Shown here one piece after another: positions 50,175 through 58,717 of a DNA stretch of 64,000 nucleotides (within the stretch, counting starts at the first letter, position 1; every line of letters begins with the position of its first letter). The position numbers and the translations under genes are program-made. The notes under the pieces are model-generated. The model was not told the origin of the DNA, did not search any database, and saw only the letters and a list, made by a program, of their open reading frames with translations. Source of the stretch: Labrenzia sp. PHM005 (GTDB lineage: Bacteria > Pseudomonadota > Alphaproteobacteria > Rhizobiales > Stappiaceae); assembly GCF_006517275.1 (NCBI RefSeq), contig NZ_CP041191.1, positions 3,653,001 through 3,717,000 of the forward strand, in the 5' to 3' direction.

Positions 50175-51310
50175 AGCCCCATTTGCCCCCGGTTTCTCAA
50201 GAGGATCCACAGGAAGAACGGTGCACCAACGAAGGCGGTGATGATGCCGATCGGCAGCTCTGCTGGCGCAACGATGGTTCGTGCGAGCGTATCAGCTGCA
50301 ATCAAAAGACAGGCACCCAAAAGCGCGGAAGCAGGTAGCAGGTAGCGGTGGTCTGGCCCAATGGTCAGGCGCAGAAGGTGCGGCACGACAATACCGACAA
50401 AGCCGATACCGCCACTGACCGCAACAGACGCGCCGGTGGCGGCTGCAACCAGCAGAATGCTGATATTTTTAAGCCGCTGGACACGAATGCCGATATGCGC
50501 TGCTGCTGCTTCGCCAAGGGTCAAACCGTTCAGTCCACGTGCCAGAAAGGGCGTTGCAAACAACATGAGAAGGATGATCGGCGCGACCGATGCCATCTTT
50601 TCCCAGTTCGCGCCTGCCAGCGAGCCTAGTCCCCAGAACTGCAAATCCCGCATCTGCTGGTCATTGGAGATGTAGACAAGAACGCCGGTAACTGCACCGG
50701 CTAGAGCGCCGAGAGCAATGCCGGCCAAGAGCAGGGTGGCAACGGAGGTAAACCCTCCGCGTGTCCCGATCCGGTAAAGCAAAAGGGTGGTGATCAAGCC
50801 GCCCGTGAAGGCCGCAAAGGGGACCGCATAAATCCCCAGGACGGTCATGACCGGGGCCAGGGTGGTGCTGCCTAAAACGATGAAGAATGCAGCGCCGAGC
50901 CCGGCTCCGGCCGATACGCCGACGATGCCGGGATCGGCAAGCGGGTTCCGGAAGAGCCCCTGCATCACCGCACCTGAGACAGCCAGCGCCGCTCCGATCA
51001 AGGCGCCAAGTAGGATGCGAGGAAGCCGAATTTCCATGACAACGATCCAATCGCGCAAGGAAATACCCTCCGGCAGCGGGCTACCCGGATCAAAAATCTG
51101 ACCTGGAATGTGCGGCAGGATCGATAGAACCGGGATTGGAATTGGCCCAATCGCAACACTGGCGAGCATTGTTGCCGCTAGTGCCATCCCCAAAAGCCCG
51201 ATCACCCAGAGCGCCAGACCGGCCCGGTCACCGTTTTTCAGGTCGGTCAGGCCAAGGACATGGGCAAACCCGCGACCCGGCCGCGTTGAAAGAACGTCAC
51301 TCATAGCCAT
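50171..51310 (-). CDS. hmuU: Hemin ABC transporter permease (HmuU)
   Basis: 379-residue FecCD-type permease with about ten helices. Conserved blocks: EIRLPRILLGALIGAALAVSG, MQGLFRNPLADPGIVGVSAG, and the late GGIGFVGIVVPHLLRL. Start at 51310 or in-frame ATG 51304; one base separates it from the HmuT stop. Partner of HmuT and HmuV. Confidence 0.92.
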   Translation of the reverse strand: MAMSDVLSTRPGRGFAHVLGLTDLKNGDRAGLALWVIGLLGMALAATMLASVAIGPIPIPVLSILPHIPGQIFDPGSPLPEGISLRDWIVVMEIRLPRILLGALIGAALAVSGAVMQGLFRNPLADPGIVGVSAGAGLGAAFFIVLGSTTLAPVMTVLGIYAVPFAAFTGGLITTLLLYRIGTRGGFTSVATLLLAGIALGALAGAVTGVLVYISNDQQMRDLQFWGLGSLAGANWEKMASVAPIILLMLFATPFLARGLNGLTLGEAAAAHIGIRVQRLKNISILLVAAATGASVAVSGGIGFVGIVVPHLLRLTIGPDHRYLLPASALLGACLLIAADTLARTIVAPAELPIGIITAFVGAPFFLWILLRNRGQMGL

Positions 51311-51311
51311 G

Positions 51312-52196
51312 TCAGCTTTGCATCCCGCTCAGCTCCTGTGCCAGATCCCGGATGGCATCGGCCGTGCGCGGACCAAAACCCAAGAGGTAATCCGGCGGCA
51401 TTTTGATAAGACGGCGCGCTTTGCCGGCCGCCGTTTGGGCAAGGGCAGGGTGGCTGAAAAGTTCATCTGCGGAAGCGCCAAAACGGCCGTGGCGGTCCAT
51501 CATCAGCACAACATCGGGCATTGCGCTCAAGATGGCTTCATCACTGAGTTGTTTGTATCCGGGAAAATCTTGAACCGCGTTCGTGGCTCCAGCCAATTCC
51601 AAGATGCCGTGGGCGGCCGTGTCCCGGCCCGCAGCCATAATGCGTCCGCCCCGCGTCGATAGCACAAACAGAACCCGTAAATCCGTGTCCCTGTCCTCAG
51701 CTTCTTTCTGCGCGGCTGCAAGATCAGCTTCCAGCGCCTGAGCCAGCGTTTCCGCTTTTTCCGGAACCCCAAGCGCCTTTCCGATGACCCGGACTTTTTC
51801 CGTAATGCCTTCGGCTGTAAAGTGATTGGGAATATGCGCGATACCAACGCCGGATTTTTTAAGAACATCAACGGCTTCCAGTGGACCGCTGCCATCCAGC
51901 ATTAACAGAAGGTCCGGATCTACCGAGAGGACACCTTCCGGTGACAGCGCGCGGATATAGCCGATGTCGGGCAGGTCGTGGACTTCACGTGGATGCACGC
52001 TGGTTGAGTCTCTTGCAATCAGCCGGTCTTGTTCTTCTAACGCATAAACGACTTCGGTCACGGATCCGCCGACGGCAACGATCCGCTTGGCGATCTCTTG
52101 GGCCGAAATCGGATTTATTGTCAGGATCAGCGCAAGGAGTGCGAGTAGCAATCCAGCTGTCACGTCCAGATAAGGGAAACGTAGAACGGACTTCAT
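51312..52196 (-). CDS. hmuT: Periplasmic heme-binding protein (HmuT)
   Basis: 294 residues with an N-terminal hydrophobic signal (about 13-31, cleavage near ISA-QE) and a class III binding-protein fold. The motif RIVAVGGSVTEVVYALEEQD is the HmuT hallmark, and the ligand tyrosine expected in the family is probably in RALSPEGV/GYIRAL. It overlaps the HmuS gene by four bases. It carries heme from the outer-membrane receptor to HmuUV. Confidence 0.9.
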   Translation of the reverse strand: MKSVLRFPYLDVTAGLLLALLALILTINPISAQEIAKRIVAVGGSVTEVVYALEEQDRLIARDSTSVHPREVHDLPDIGYIRALSPEGVLSVDPDLLLMLDGSGPLEAVDVLKKSGVGIAHIPNHFTAEGITEKVRVIGKALGVPEKAETLAQALEADLAAAQKEAEDRDTDLRVLFVLSTRGGRIMAAGRDTAAHGILELAGATNAVQDFPGYKQLSDEAILSAMPDVVLMMDRHGRFGASADELFSHPALAQTAAGKARRLIKMPPDYLLGFGPRTADAIRDLAQELSGMQS

Positions 52197-53281
52197 TCTG
52201 CTGCTCCGAGGCTGATGGCACGATCAAGTTTGGGGAGGTTTTCGGCCAGAGTGCGCCAGTCATCACGTTCGGCGTTGCCTTCTCCGCGTGCGCCAAAGAA
52301 TTGGATGATCTGTTTGCCGTCGCTGTCGTAGGCTTCAATCGACGTTACATGCCCGGTATCGGCTTTCTTTCGAACCGCCCAAACGTCATGGATGTGATCG
52401 GTTCTCAAGTGAAGATGGAACGTTGGGTCCATGATGTTGATCCAAGGTCCCTTTGCCATCACGGTTTTGATTTTTCCGGTGTGAATCTGGATGCAGCCTT
52501 TGTTGCCTACAAAACACATGATCGGGATTTCCTCGGCTGCCGCGAGGCGCAGAAGCGCTGGAACCGAGCCGTTGTCGAGCCGCCAGGCCCAATCGTCCCC
52601 GATAAGTTCAAACGCGCTTACTCGGTCAAGGTCCAAATCTCTTAGGAGTCCATGGAATTGATGGATATCGGTCAAGGATTTCCAGCGATCGCGGAGCTGT
52701 AACTCCACACCATCAGCCGGAGTTTTACGGGTGAAAACTGGTGCAGGCGTGATATTCGGCAATACGCCGGGTTCCTGATCGTCTAACGCCAATTCGTCGA
52801 TCAGGCGGTCCCAGGCCTTCATATCCGTTTCCGGGCGGGCATAGATCTTCTGAACTGCATCGCCATGGGCATCGAAAAACTGCAATGACCGGCGCACATC
52901 CTTGCCATCTTGTTTTTCAACGGCAAATCCATTGACCCAGTTGGAGGGGAACATTCGTGTGTCGATCTGTTCACCGAGAATCAAGGCTGCCCGTTCGCCG
53001 TTGATGAATTTTTCGAACGGGCCGATTTTCTCGTGAACAGCACTTTCGTTGCGGGTGAGCGCCATCACTTTTCCGACTTGCTGAAGACCGGAAAAAAGGT
53101 TGTCGAACCGTGGCTCAATCCGCCGGGTTCCATAGCCAACAAAAGCTGCGGCAAGCTCCGCTTCCGAGATGTCCAGAGATTGCGCAAAGTCACGTTCCCG
53201 CATCTTCGGATTTTTTGCGCGTGCTTTTCGGATTTGCGCTGCGTCCAGCCCGCAAACGGTTTGAACTTGGTCAGTGGTCAT
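52193..53281 (-). CDS. hmuS: Heme-degrading/heme-trafficking protein (HmuS/HemS type)
   Basis: 362-residue cytoplasmic protein with two related halves, as in HemS/ChuS/HmuS. The N-terminal half has VMALTRNESAVHEKIGPFEK, where a histidine in this region ligates heme; the second half repeats the pattern with PIMCFVGNKGCIQIHTGKIK. ATG 53281 is preferred because GAGAAGGAG stands just upstream; the longer frame to 53413 runs through the promoter region. First gene of the hmuSTUV operon, divergent from the receptor gene. Confidence 0.9.
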   Translation of the reverse strand: MTTDQVQTVCGLDAAQIRKARAKNPKMRERDFAQSLDISEAELAAAFVGYGTRRIEPRFDNLFSGLQQVGKVMALTRNESAVHEKIGPFEKFINGERAALILGEQIDTRMFPSNWVNGFAVEKQDGKDVRRSLQFFDAHGDAVQKIYARPETDMKAWDRLIDELALDDQEPGVLPNITPAPVFTRKTPADGVELQLRDRWKSLTDIHQFHGLLRDLDLDRVSAFELIGDDWAWRLDNGSVPALLRLAAAEEIPIMCFVGNKGCIQIHTGKIKTVMAKGPWINIMDPTFHLHLRTDHIHDVWAVRKKADTGHVTSIEAYDSDGKQIIQFFGARGEGNAERDDWRTLAENLPKLDRAISLGAAE

Positions 53282-53375
53282 TAATAGATTCTCCTTCTCA
53301 CTTACCAACACGGACGCCGTTACTGAAACGGGGCGGTTTCCTGCAAGACTGTAAGTCCCTGCGTTAACTTGGTAA

Positions 53376-53392
53376 TTTGGAACATTTCTAAA
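53376..53392. promoter_or_regulatory. Candidate Irr (ICE) box in the heme-uptake divergent promoter region
   Basis: TTTGGAACATTTCTAAA: arms TTTgGAA and TTCTAAA around CAT, a one-mismatch version of the palindrome TTTAGAA/TTCTAAA used by Irr in alphaproteobacteria. It lies between hmuS (start 53281) and the receptor gene (start 53545), where iron control of both would be expected. Confidence 0.5.
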
Positions 53393-53544
53393 GAGTGTGT
53401 CTCTTGGTTCCACTACTAATCCAATACTTGACTCTCATATTCATGTTTTATATTTGACGCAATACCTGAGTTGAAGACTCAAGATAAAAGTGCTGCGAGG
53501 CAGGCAGCAAAACGGACGCTGAACGCGCACTCTTGGAGAATTAA

Positions 53545-55617
53545 ATGGGGCACAAGAATTCCCGTCATGCTCAGCTTTTTGGCGGCGTAGCTCTCTGGAC
53601 TTTTGCAATATCGGGGACAGCTCATGCGCAAGACGAGGTTGCGACCCCGCTGCAGCGGATCGTCCTTGGCAGCGGAGTGGAAAAGGTTGCGATCGACACG
53701 CCGCAGGCCGTTACAGTTCTCGACCAGGACGCGATCGACAATGAGCAAGCCCAAACAATAGGGGAGCTGTTTCGCGACATTCCCGGTGTGACGGTGACTG
53801 GCAGCGACCGGGCCATCGGCCAATCCTTTAATATCCGCGGTATCGGCGCCCTGAGTTCATCAGATGAATCAAAAATCATCGTCACAGTCGATGGAGCAAC
53901 CAAATTCTATGAGCAATACAGGGTCGGTTCGTTCTTCTCCGATCCGGAGCTTTACAAACAGGTCGAGGTTCTGCGTGGGCCTGCGTCTTCGACGCTCTAT
54001 GGATCAGGTGCTATCGGTGGTGTGATCAATTTCACCACGAAAGATCCGAGCGACTTTTTGAAACCGGACGACACCTTCGCAGTTCGCCTGAAGGGAATGT
54101 TCGATTCCAACAAATATGGTTTCATGACATCTGCGGTTGCAACTGCCCGTTTGTCGGAGCAGACGGAAGTTCTCTTGAACGGAAACTTCCGCAAATCCAA
54201 GGATTACGAAGATGGCCAGGGGATTGAAATTCCGGGCTCTGCGTTCAAATCCTTCTCCGGACTGGCCAAGGTCGTTCATCGCTTTGGAGACAACAACGAG
54301 CAGGCCGTTCGCTTGTCCTATCAACGCTGGCAGAGTGATGCAGATGGGACGGAGTATTCCCAAACCAACACCTCGGGCTTCGGCACAATCGACCGGGAAG
54401 TGACAGACCAGACCGTAGTTCTGAACTATGAGAATCCGGCCAGTGACAATCCGTACTTGGATTTGGCGGTGAACCTGTCGTTTTCCGATACCGCGGTTGA
54501 TCAGGAAAATGCGTCCTTGGGCGCTTTCTCTTCCTCCCAGCTGTTTGAAGATGCCGAATATGGCTACCGAACCTGGCAAGGGAAGGTGGAAAACACCTTT
54601 GAGCAGTCCGGCTCGAGTTTTGAGAACTTCCTGACGGTCGGCACTCAAGTCTCCTATCAAGAGAGGATTGCAGAAACGACCAGCGGGGGAGTTGGTTTTC
54701 ACCCGGAAGGAACCGACACAAAGTTTGGTTTTTATGTTCAAGACGAATTCATCTGGCAGGATCGTCTGACCCTTATTCCAGGGGTTAGGGTGGATATGAT
54801 CGAGTTGTCGCCGGACAGTTCAATCGCTGGAGCCTCCGATCAGTCAGAGGTCGCGTTTTCTCCCAAATTGGCAGCACTCTACAAATTCAATGACACATTC
54901 TCGATTTTTGGGTCTGTCGCACATACAGAGCGTGCAGCGACGCTGGACGAGATGTTCTCAACGTCCGGGCCGGCGAGAGGGTATCCGGGAGGCCGGACGG
55001 CTAGCCTTAACTTGGACAAGGAGAAATCCAACGCCGTGGAAGCCGGGTTCTCTGTTTCCGCCTGGGATTTACTCCAAGATGGTGACGGGCTTCAGCTGAA
55101 AACAACCGCCTTCTACAACGACCTGAAGGATCTGATCTCGACCAATCCGGACCAGGGGCAGATCACGCCGGTTCGCTATTACGTCAACATCGACGAAGCC
55201 GAGATCTACGGTGTTGAACTGGAAGCGGCCTATAACTCCGAATATGTCTACAGCACCGTTGCGCTGAGCCTTGTGCGCGGTGAGGACAAGGCAACCGGCG
55301 AGACCTTGACCTCAATTCCGGCTGATACGCTGGCGGTCACGCTGGGCGGGCGGGTTCCCGATTACGACATCGATTTCGGCTGGCGCGGTCTGTTTGCGGC
55401 AAGCATCGATTCAGGGGCAACGACCGGACCGTTCGCCGGGTATGCCGTGCACGATGTGTTTGCCAGCTGGACGCCGGACGAAGGCCGTTTCGCCGGTATG
55501 GAGCTGCGGGCAGCAGTCGAGAACATCTTTGACAAGTCCTATCAGAACAATCTGGCCGGCGATAAGGGGCGCGGCCGGACATTCAAACTCACCCTAAACA
55601 AACAAATCAGCTGGTGA
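53545..55617 (+). CDS. hmuR: TonB-dependent outer-membrane heme receptor (HmuR type)
   Basis: 690 residues: signal peptide (FGGVALWTFAISGTAHA-QD), a TonB-box-like region after cleavage, plug domain (PQAVTVLDQDAIDNEQAQTI, FNIRGIG, LRGPASSTLYGSGAIGGVI) and a 22-strand-type barrel ending GRTFKLTLNKQISW with the C-terminal aromatic. In heme receptors the FRAP and NPNL boxes flank a loop; here the corresponding place reads ERAATLDEMF and LNLDKEKS, so the boxes are modified. Assignment to heme rests on the neighbouring hmu operon. Divergent from hmuS and followed by exbB, exbD and tonB. Confidence 0.88.
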   Translation: MGHKNSRHAQLFGGVALWTFAISGTAHAQDEVATPLQRIVLGSGVEKVAIDTPQAVTVLDQDAIDNEQAQTIGELFRDIPGVTVTGSDRAIGQSFNIRGIGALSSSDESKIIVTVDGATKFYEQYRVGSFFSDPELYKQVEVLRGPASSTLYGSGAIGGVINFTTKDPSDFLKPDDTFAVRLKGMFDSNKYGFMTSAVATARLSEQTEVLLNGNFRKSKDYEDGQGIEIPGSAFKSFSGLAKVVHRFGDNNEQAVRLSYQRWQSDADGTEYSQTNTSGFGTIDREVTDQTVVLNYENPASDNPYLDLAVNLSFSDTAVDQENASLGAFSSSQLFEDAEYGYRTWQGKVENTFEQSGSSFENFLTVGTQVSYQERIAETTSGGVGFHPEGTDTKFGFYVQDEFIWQDRLTLIPGVRVDMIELSPDSSIAGASDQSEVAFSPKLAALYKFNDTFSIFGSVAHTERAATLDEMFSTSGPARGYPGGRTASLNLDKEKSNAVEAGFSVSAWDLLQDGDGLQLKTTAFYNDLKDLISTNPDQGQITPVRYYVNIDEAEIYGVELEAAYNSEYVYSTVALSLVRGEDKATGETLTSIPADTLAVTLGGRVPDYDIDFGWRGLFAASIDSGATTGPFAGYAVHDVFASWTPDEGRFAGMELRAAVENIFDKSYQNNLAGDKGRGRTFKLTLNKQISW

Positions 55618-55703
55618 GTTGAATGAGGCGCCGTCCGGCACTGGAAAATGGCTTTTCGTTTTCCCATACCGGGCGGCCTTAATTCCAAGGTTTGGAGTGT
55701 GTG

Positions 55704-56393
55704 ATGATCACAAAAATCTTAGAGCAAGTTGTGTCGTTTCTTCAGCTGGGCGGACCCGTTGTCACGGTTATCGCCGGTTTGTCCGTGATCGCATTGGCTT
55801 TGATCCTGGTGAAGGTCTTTGAATTTCTGTTCTGCGGCATCGGCAATACCCGGCGGGAGAAAGCAGGAGTCCAGGCCTGGCTCTCTAATCAGCAAAGAGA
55901 TGCCATTACGCATATTCAGCGGTCCAAGAGCGCCGCCGGTAAAGCTGTCCTGACCACCTGCCAACTCTTGGAAAAACGGGCCCAAAAGCCCGAAATTGAA
56001 GAGCGGGTCTCGGTCCAGGCAGCCAGCGACCTTCATCATTTTTCCAAAGGCATCCGGGCGCTGGAAGCAATAGCCCAAGTCGCACCGTTGATCGGTTTGT
56101 TCGGGACGGTATTGGGGATGATCGAAGCCTTTCAGGCGCTGCAGTCTGCGGGCAGCAATGTCGACCCATCGGCGCTGGCAGGTGGCATCTGGGTCGCCCT
56201 TATGACGACTGCAGCTGGGCTCGCGGTTGCCATGCCGGTCTCATTGATCGTGACCTGGCTGGAAGGGCGCCTCGAAGCGGAACGCATTGCCATTCAAACC
56301 CTGACATCGCGTCTGCTGCTGCCAGAAAGCGGCATTCTGGACTATCAGCCGGATGGGCCGGTAACCGAACCGGCCTTTGCCTATGCACATTGA
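55704..56393 (+). CDS. exbB: Proton channel protein ExbB (MotA/TolQ/ExbB family)
   Basis: 229-residue inner-membrane protein with three helices: one near the N-terminus, and two in the conserved C-terminal block (LEAIAQVAPLIGLFGTVLGM and GGIWVALMTTAAGLAVAMPV). ATG 55704 follows TTGGAG; an earlier TTG at 55692 is in frame. Together with ExbD and TonB it energises the receptor. It overlaps the first exbD gene by 11 bases. Confidence 0.9.
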   Translation: MITKILEQVVSFLQLGGPVVTVIAGLSVIALALILVKVFEFLFCGIGNTRREKAGVQAWLSNQQRDAITHIQRSKSAAGKAVLTTCQLLEKRAQKPEIEERVSVQAASDLHHFSKGIRALEAIAQVAPLIGLFGTVLGMIEAFQALQSAGSNVDPSALAGGIWVALMTTAAGLAVAMPVSLIVTWLEGRLEAERIAIQTLTSRLLLPESGILDYQPDGPVTEPAFAYAH

Positions 56394-56769
56394 ACCGCTG
56401 CCCAAGAAACACAAGCCGATCTCTCTGACACCACTGGTCGATGTGATTTTCCTGCTGTTGCTGTTTTTTATGCTGTCTTCAACGTTCAGCCGGTTTGGTC
56501 AGGTGGAAATCGGCGCACCGGCGGCAGGGGGCGGCAGTGGGGCCATGCCCAAAGCAATCCTTTCCATTAAGCCGGGCCTGATGCGCTTGAACGGGGAACC
56601 TGTGTCGGAAGACCAGCTCCAGGAGCAGGCCCGAGATCTTTTGGATCGAGATATCGACAGCCTGCTGGTGTTTATGAAAAGCGGCAGCACGACGCAGCAG
56701 CTTGTCATAGTGATGGGCGTTTTGAAGTCGGTTGACGGTCTGAATGTGTCTGTGGCCGGATCCCAATGA
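56383..56769 (+). CDS. exbD: Biopolymer transport protein ExbD, first copy
   Basis: 128 residues, one N-terminal membrane helix carrying the essential Asp (PLVDVIFLLLLFFML) and a periplasmic domain. ATG 56383 is two codons after a TTG at 56377. It overlaps exbB by 11 bases and the second exbD gene by ATGA. It acts with ExbB in proton-motive coupling to TonB. Confidence 0.9.
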   Translation: MHIEPLPKKHKPISLTPLVDVIFLLLLFFMLSSTFSRFGQVEIGAPAAGGGSGAMPKAILSIKPGLMRLNGEPVSEDQLQEQARDLLDRDIDSLLVFMKSGSTTQQLVIVMGVLKSVDGLNVSVAGSQ

Positions 56770-57167
56770 TCAATCTTCCGCAAAAGGTAGAAAAACGGCC
56801 GTTGGAAACGACGATATCGCTCATCAATATCGTGTTTTTGATGCTGATCTTCTTTTTGGTGGCGGGTCAGCTGGCACCGCCACAGGACCCAGATGTTGTG
56901 CTTTCAAAATCTGAAGATGCGCCGCCCTTGCCACCTCCCGATGCGCTCTATGTGCGGAAAGACGGCAGTTTGGTTTACCGGGACGAGACAACAACGGCCG
57001 CAGACTATTTTCTTGTGCACCGCGAGACCGCTGAGGGTGAGCGTGAGCCGGTTCAGCTTGGTGCAGATGCAGATCTCCCGGCGAAGAAGCTGCTGGAACA
57101 TGTGGCCGCGCTTTATTCGGCTGGAGCGTCAAACGTTGTGATCGTTACCCGGATGAGCGCTGAATGA
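56766..57167 (+). CDS. Biopolymer transport protein ExbD-like, second copy
   Basis: 133 residues, similar layout (LINIVFLMLIFFLVAGQL) but the membrane helix has Asn (N22) where the first copy has the proton-carrying Asp (PLVDVIF versus SLINIVF). It would therefore be proton-inactive by itself and probably works as a partner of the first copy. It overlaps both neighbours by ATGA. Confidence 0.85.
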   Translation: MINLPQKVEKRPLETTISLINIVFLMLIFFLVAGQLAPPQDPDVVLSKSEDAPPLPPPDALYVRKDGSLVYRDETTTAADYFLVHRETAEGEREPVQLGADADLPAKKLLEHVAALYSAGASNVVIVTRMSAE

Positions 57168-58285
57168 GCGGGCTGCGCAAGGCGTTTTTAGCAGCGTTGT
57201 GCCTGTCCTTGGCAATCCACGTCGGCGCTGTCGCACTCACCATCAAATCTAAACCGGACCTTGAGATTGCCGGGGCAGGGGAGGTTCAGAGTATTGTTCT
57301 GGGCAGTTCCCCTTTCAGCACGATTTCCGCAGGCGCTGTACCCCAAGCTGAAACCGTCCCGCCAGCAGAAAATCCTGTTGCCGAACAGCCGGTCGTGCGA
57401 CCTCAAACGGATGCCGCCGAAATTGCGCCAACGCAGCTGGTCTCGCCGGTTCAGCCACCATTGGCGGTGCCGACCGTCGCTGTTGCTGAAGTGCAGCAGA
57501 TGGAGGCAATACCACTCGCTCAGACAGGCGGAGAACTACTGGTTACGCCAAAGCAAGAGAACAAGGCCGTTGTAAAATCCCCGCCTTTGGCACCAGCTCA
57601 TTCTGAGGTTATGCCAGCACCAGAGGCTGTGGCCGCGCGCCAGGTGGAGGTCCTGGAGCGTAAGCAAGCCGAACCGGCCAAAGAAGTCTTAGCCGACGCC
57701 GCTCGTCAGCCACAAAAATTTCCGGAACACGGGCTTCAAACCAGGGTCAATGAACAAGTAGACCCCTTGAAAGAGGTTCAGACCTCTGTCCCGGCACCAA
57801 AACTGAAACCTGCTCCGCCCAAACGCGAGATTGTCAAAAAACTTCAGAAGACCAAGAATAAGAAAACTGCAACTCGGTTGAAGAAAAATCAGAAAGACGT
57901 TCCAAAGGCACAAACGGCCAGACGGGCCGGAGCTGGAGGAAAATCAAACCGGACTGCGCAAAAGGGGGGCTCCGAACGCAAGGGCAAAGGCAAGACCGCC
58001 GGCAATTCAGATGTGACCAGCTATCCGGCTAGGGTGCATCGCAAAGTCTTGAGGTCGGTTCGCTCACCTCGGAGCATTGGCCGGCTTAAGACCGATGCTC
58101 ATGTCCGTTTCACTGTTCAGGCAAGTGGTGCTGTGGCGGGTGTTCGCCTCGTGAGATCTTCAGGGAATGAGGCCTTTGATCAGGTGGCGCTGAAGTCGGT
58201 CCGCCGGGCTGCGCCTTTTCCAGCGATACCAGCCAGCGCCAAACGCAAGTCCTGGACCTTTACATTGCCGATCGGAGCAAGGTGA
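57164..58285 (+). CDS. tonB: Energy transducer TonB
   Basis: 373 residues: N-terminal membrane helix (AFLAALCLSLAIHVGAVAL with the conserved His), a long proline- and lysine-rich spacer (about 45-285, with a strongly basic stretch around 215-285), and a C-terminal TonB domain (YPARVHRKVLRSV, VRFTVQASGAVAGVRLVRSSG, FDQVALKSVRRAAPFP). It links ExbB/ExbD to the outer-membrane receptor. Coupled to the second exbD gene by ATGA. Confidence 0.92.
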   Translation: MSGLRKAFLAALCLSLAIHVGAVALTIKSKPDLEIAGAGEVQSIVLGSSPFSTISAGAVPQAETVPPAENPVAEQPVVRPQTDAAEIAPTQLVSPVQPPLAVPTVAVAEVQQMEAIPLAQTGGELLVTPKQENKAVVKSPPLAPAHSEVMPAPEAVAARQVEVLERKQAEPAKEVLADAARQPQKFPEHGLQTRVNEQVDPLKEVQTSVPAPKLKPAPPKREIVKKLQKTKNKKTATRLKKNQKDVPKAQTARRAGAGGKSNRTAQKGGSERKGKGKTAGNSDVTSYPARVHRKVLRSVRSPRSIGRLKTDAHVRFTVQASGAVAGVRLVRSSGNEAFDQVALKSVRRAAPFPAIPASAKRKSWTFTLPIGAR

Positions 58286-58351
58286 CAAACGTTGGCTGCC
58301 AATGCCATCATGTTTCGACAAGCCCATCTGCAACGCGTTTGTCAAAGTGGA

Positions 58352-58555
58352 TTAGCTGACTGCAAGCTGCGCAGTTTCATATCCGGCCTCCCGGAGTGTC
58401 TTTTCCATGACTTCTGAGTTCTTCGGTCCATCAACCGTGACGGTCCGGTTTTCCAGGTCGCAGATGACAATTGCTGCAGGTTCGAATGTGGTGATGGCTT
58501 TCTCGATGGCCGCAACGCAATGGCCGCAGCTCATATCCGGAACGCTGAATTTCAT
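58352..58555 (-). CDS. copZ: Copper chaperone (CopZ-type HMA domain)
   Basis: 67-residue single heavy-metal-associated domain with MSCGHC (C10, C13) binding Cu(I). Good ribosome site (ACAGGAGAGTCATC). Divergent from the copper ATPase gene, sharing the promoter region. It would hand Cu(I) to the two HMA domains of the ATPase. Confidence 0.92.
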   Translation of the reverse strand: MKFSVPDMSCGHCVAAIEKAITTFEPAAIVICDLENRTVTVDGPKNSEVMEKTLREAGYETAQLAVS

Positions 58556-58651
58556 GATGACTCTCCTGTCGATTGTGTCCTGGTTATCAAGGTTCTTGTC
58601 ATGGGATGGTCAACAGGTGGAACTACGTATGGAGAAATTTGCGCTTTCGTG

Positions 58652-58682
58652 TTGACCTTCCAGTGACTGGAATCCTTATGTG
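58652..58682 (+). promoter_or_regulatory. CueR-type promoter of the copper ATPase gene
   Basis: TTGACC at 58652-58657, perfect inverted repeat TTCCAGTGACTGGAA at 58658-58672, and a -10-like TATGTG at 58677-58682, giving a 19-base spacer typical of MerR-family promoters. It lies 36 bases before ATG 58718. The cueR gene downstream supplies the regulator. Confidence 0.65.
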
Positions 58683-58717
58683 AAGGAACAACAATCAACA
58701 TCCCATTGGACTCATCC

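Noticed and set aside
53460-53500. Short palindrome TGAGT-TGAAG-ACTCA upstream of the heme receptor gene
   Set aside because: Only five base pairs per arm in AT-rich DNA; not distinguishable from chance.
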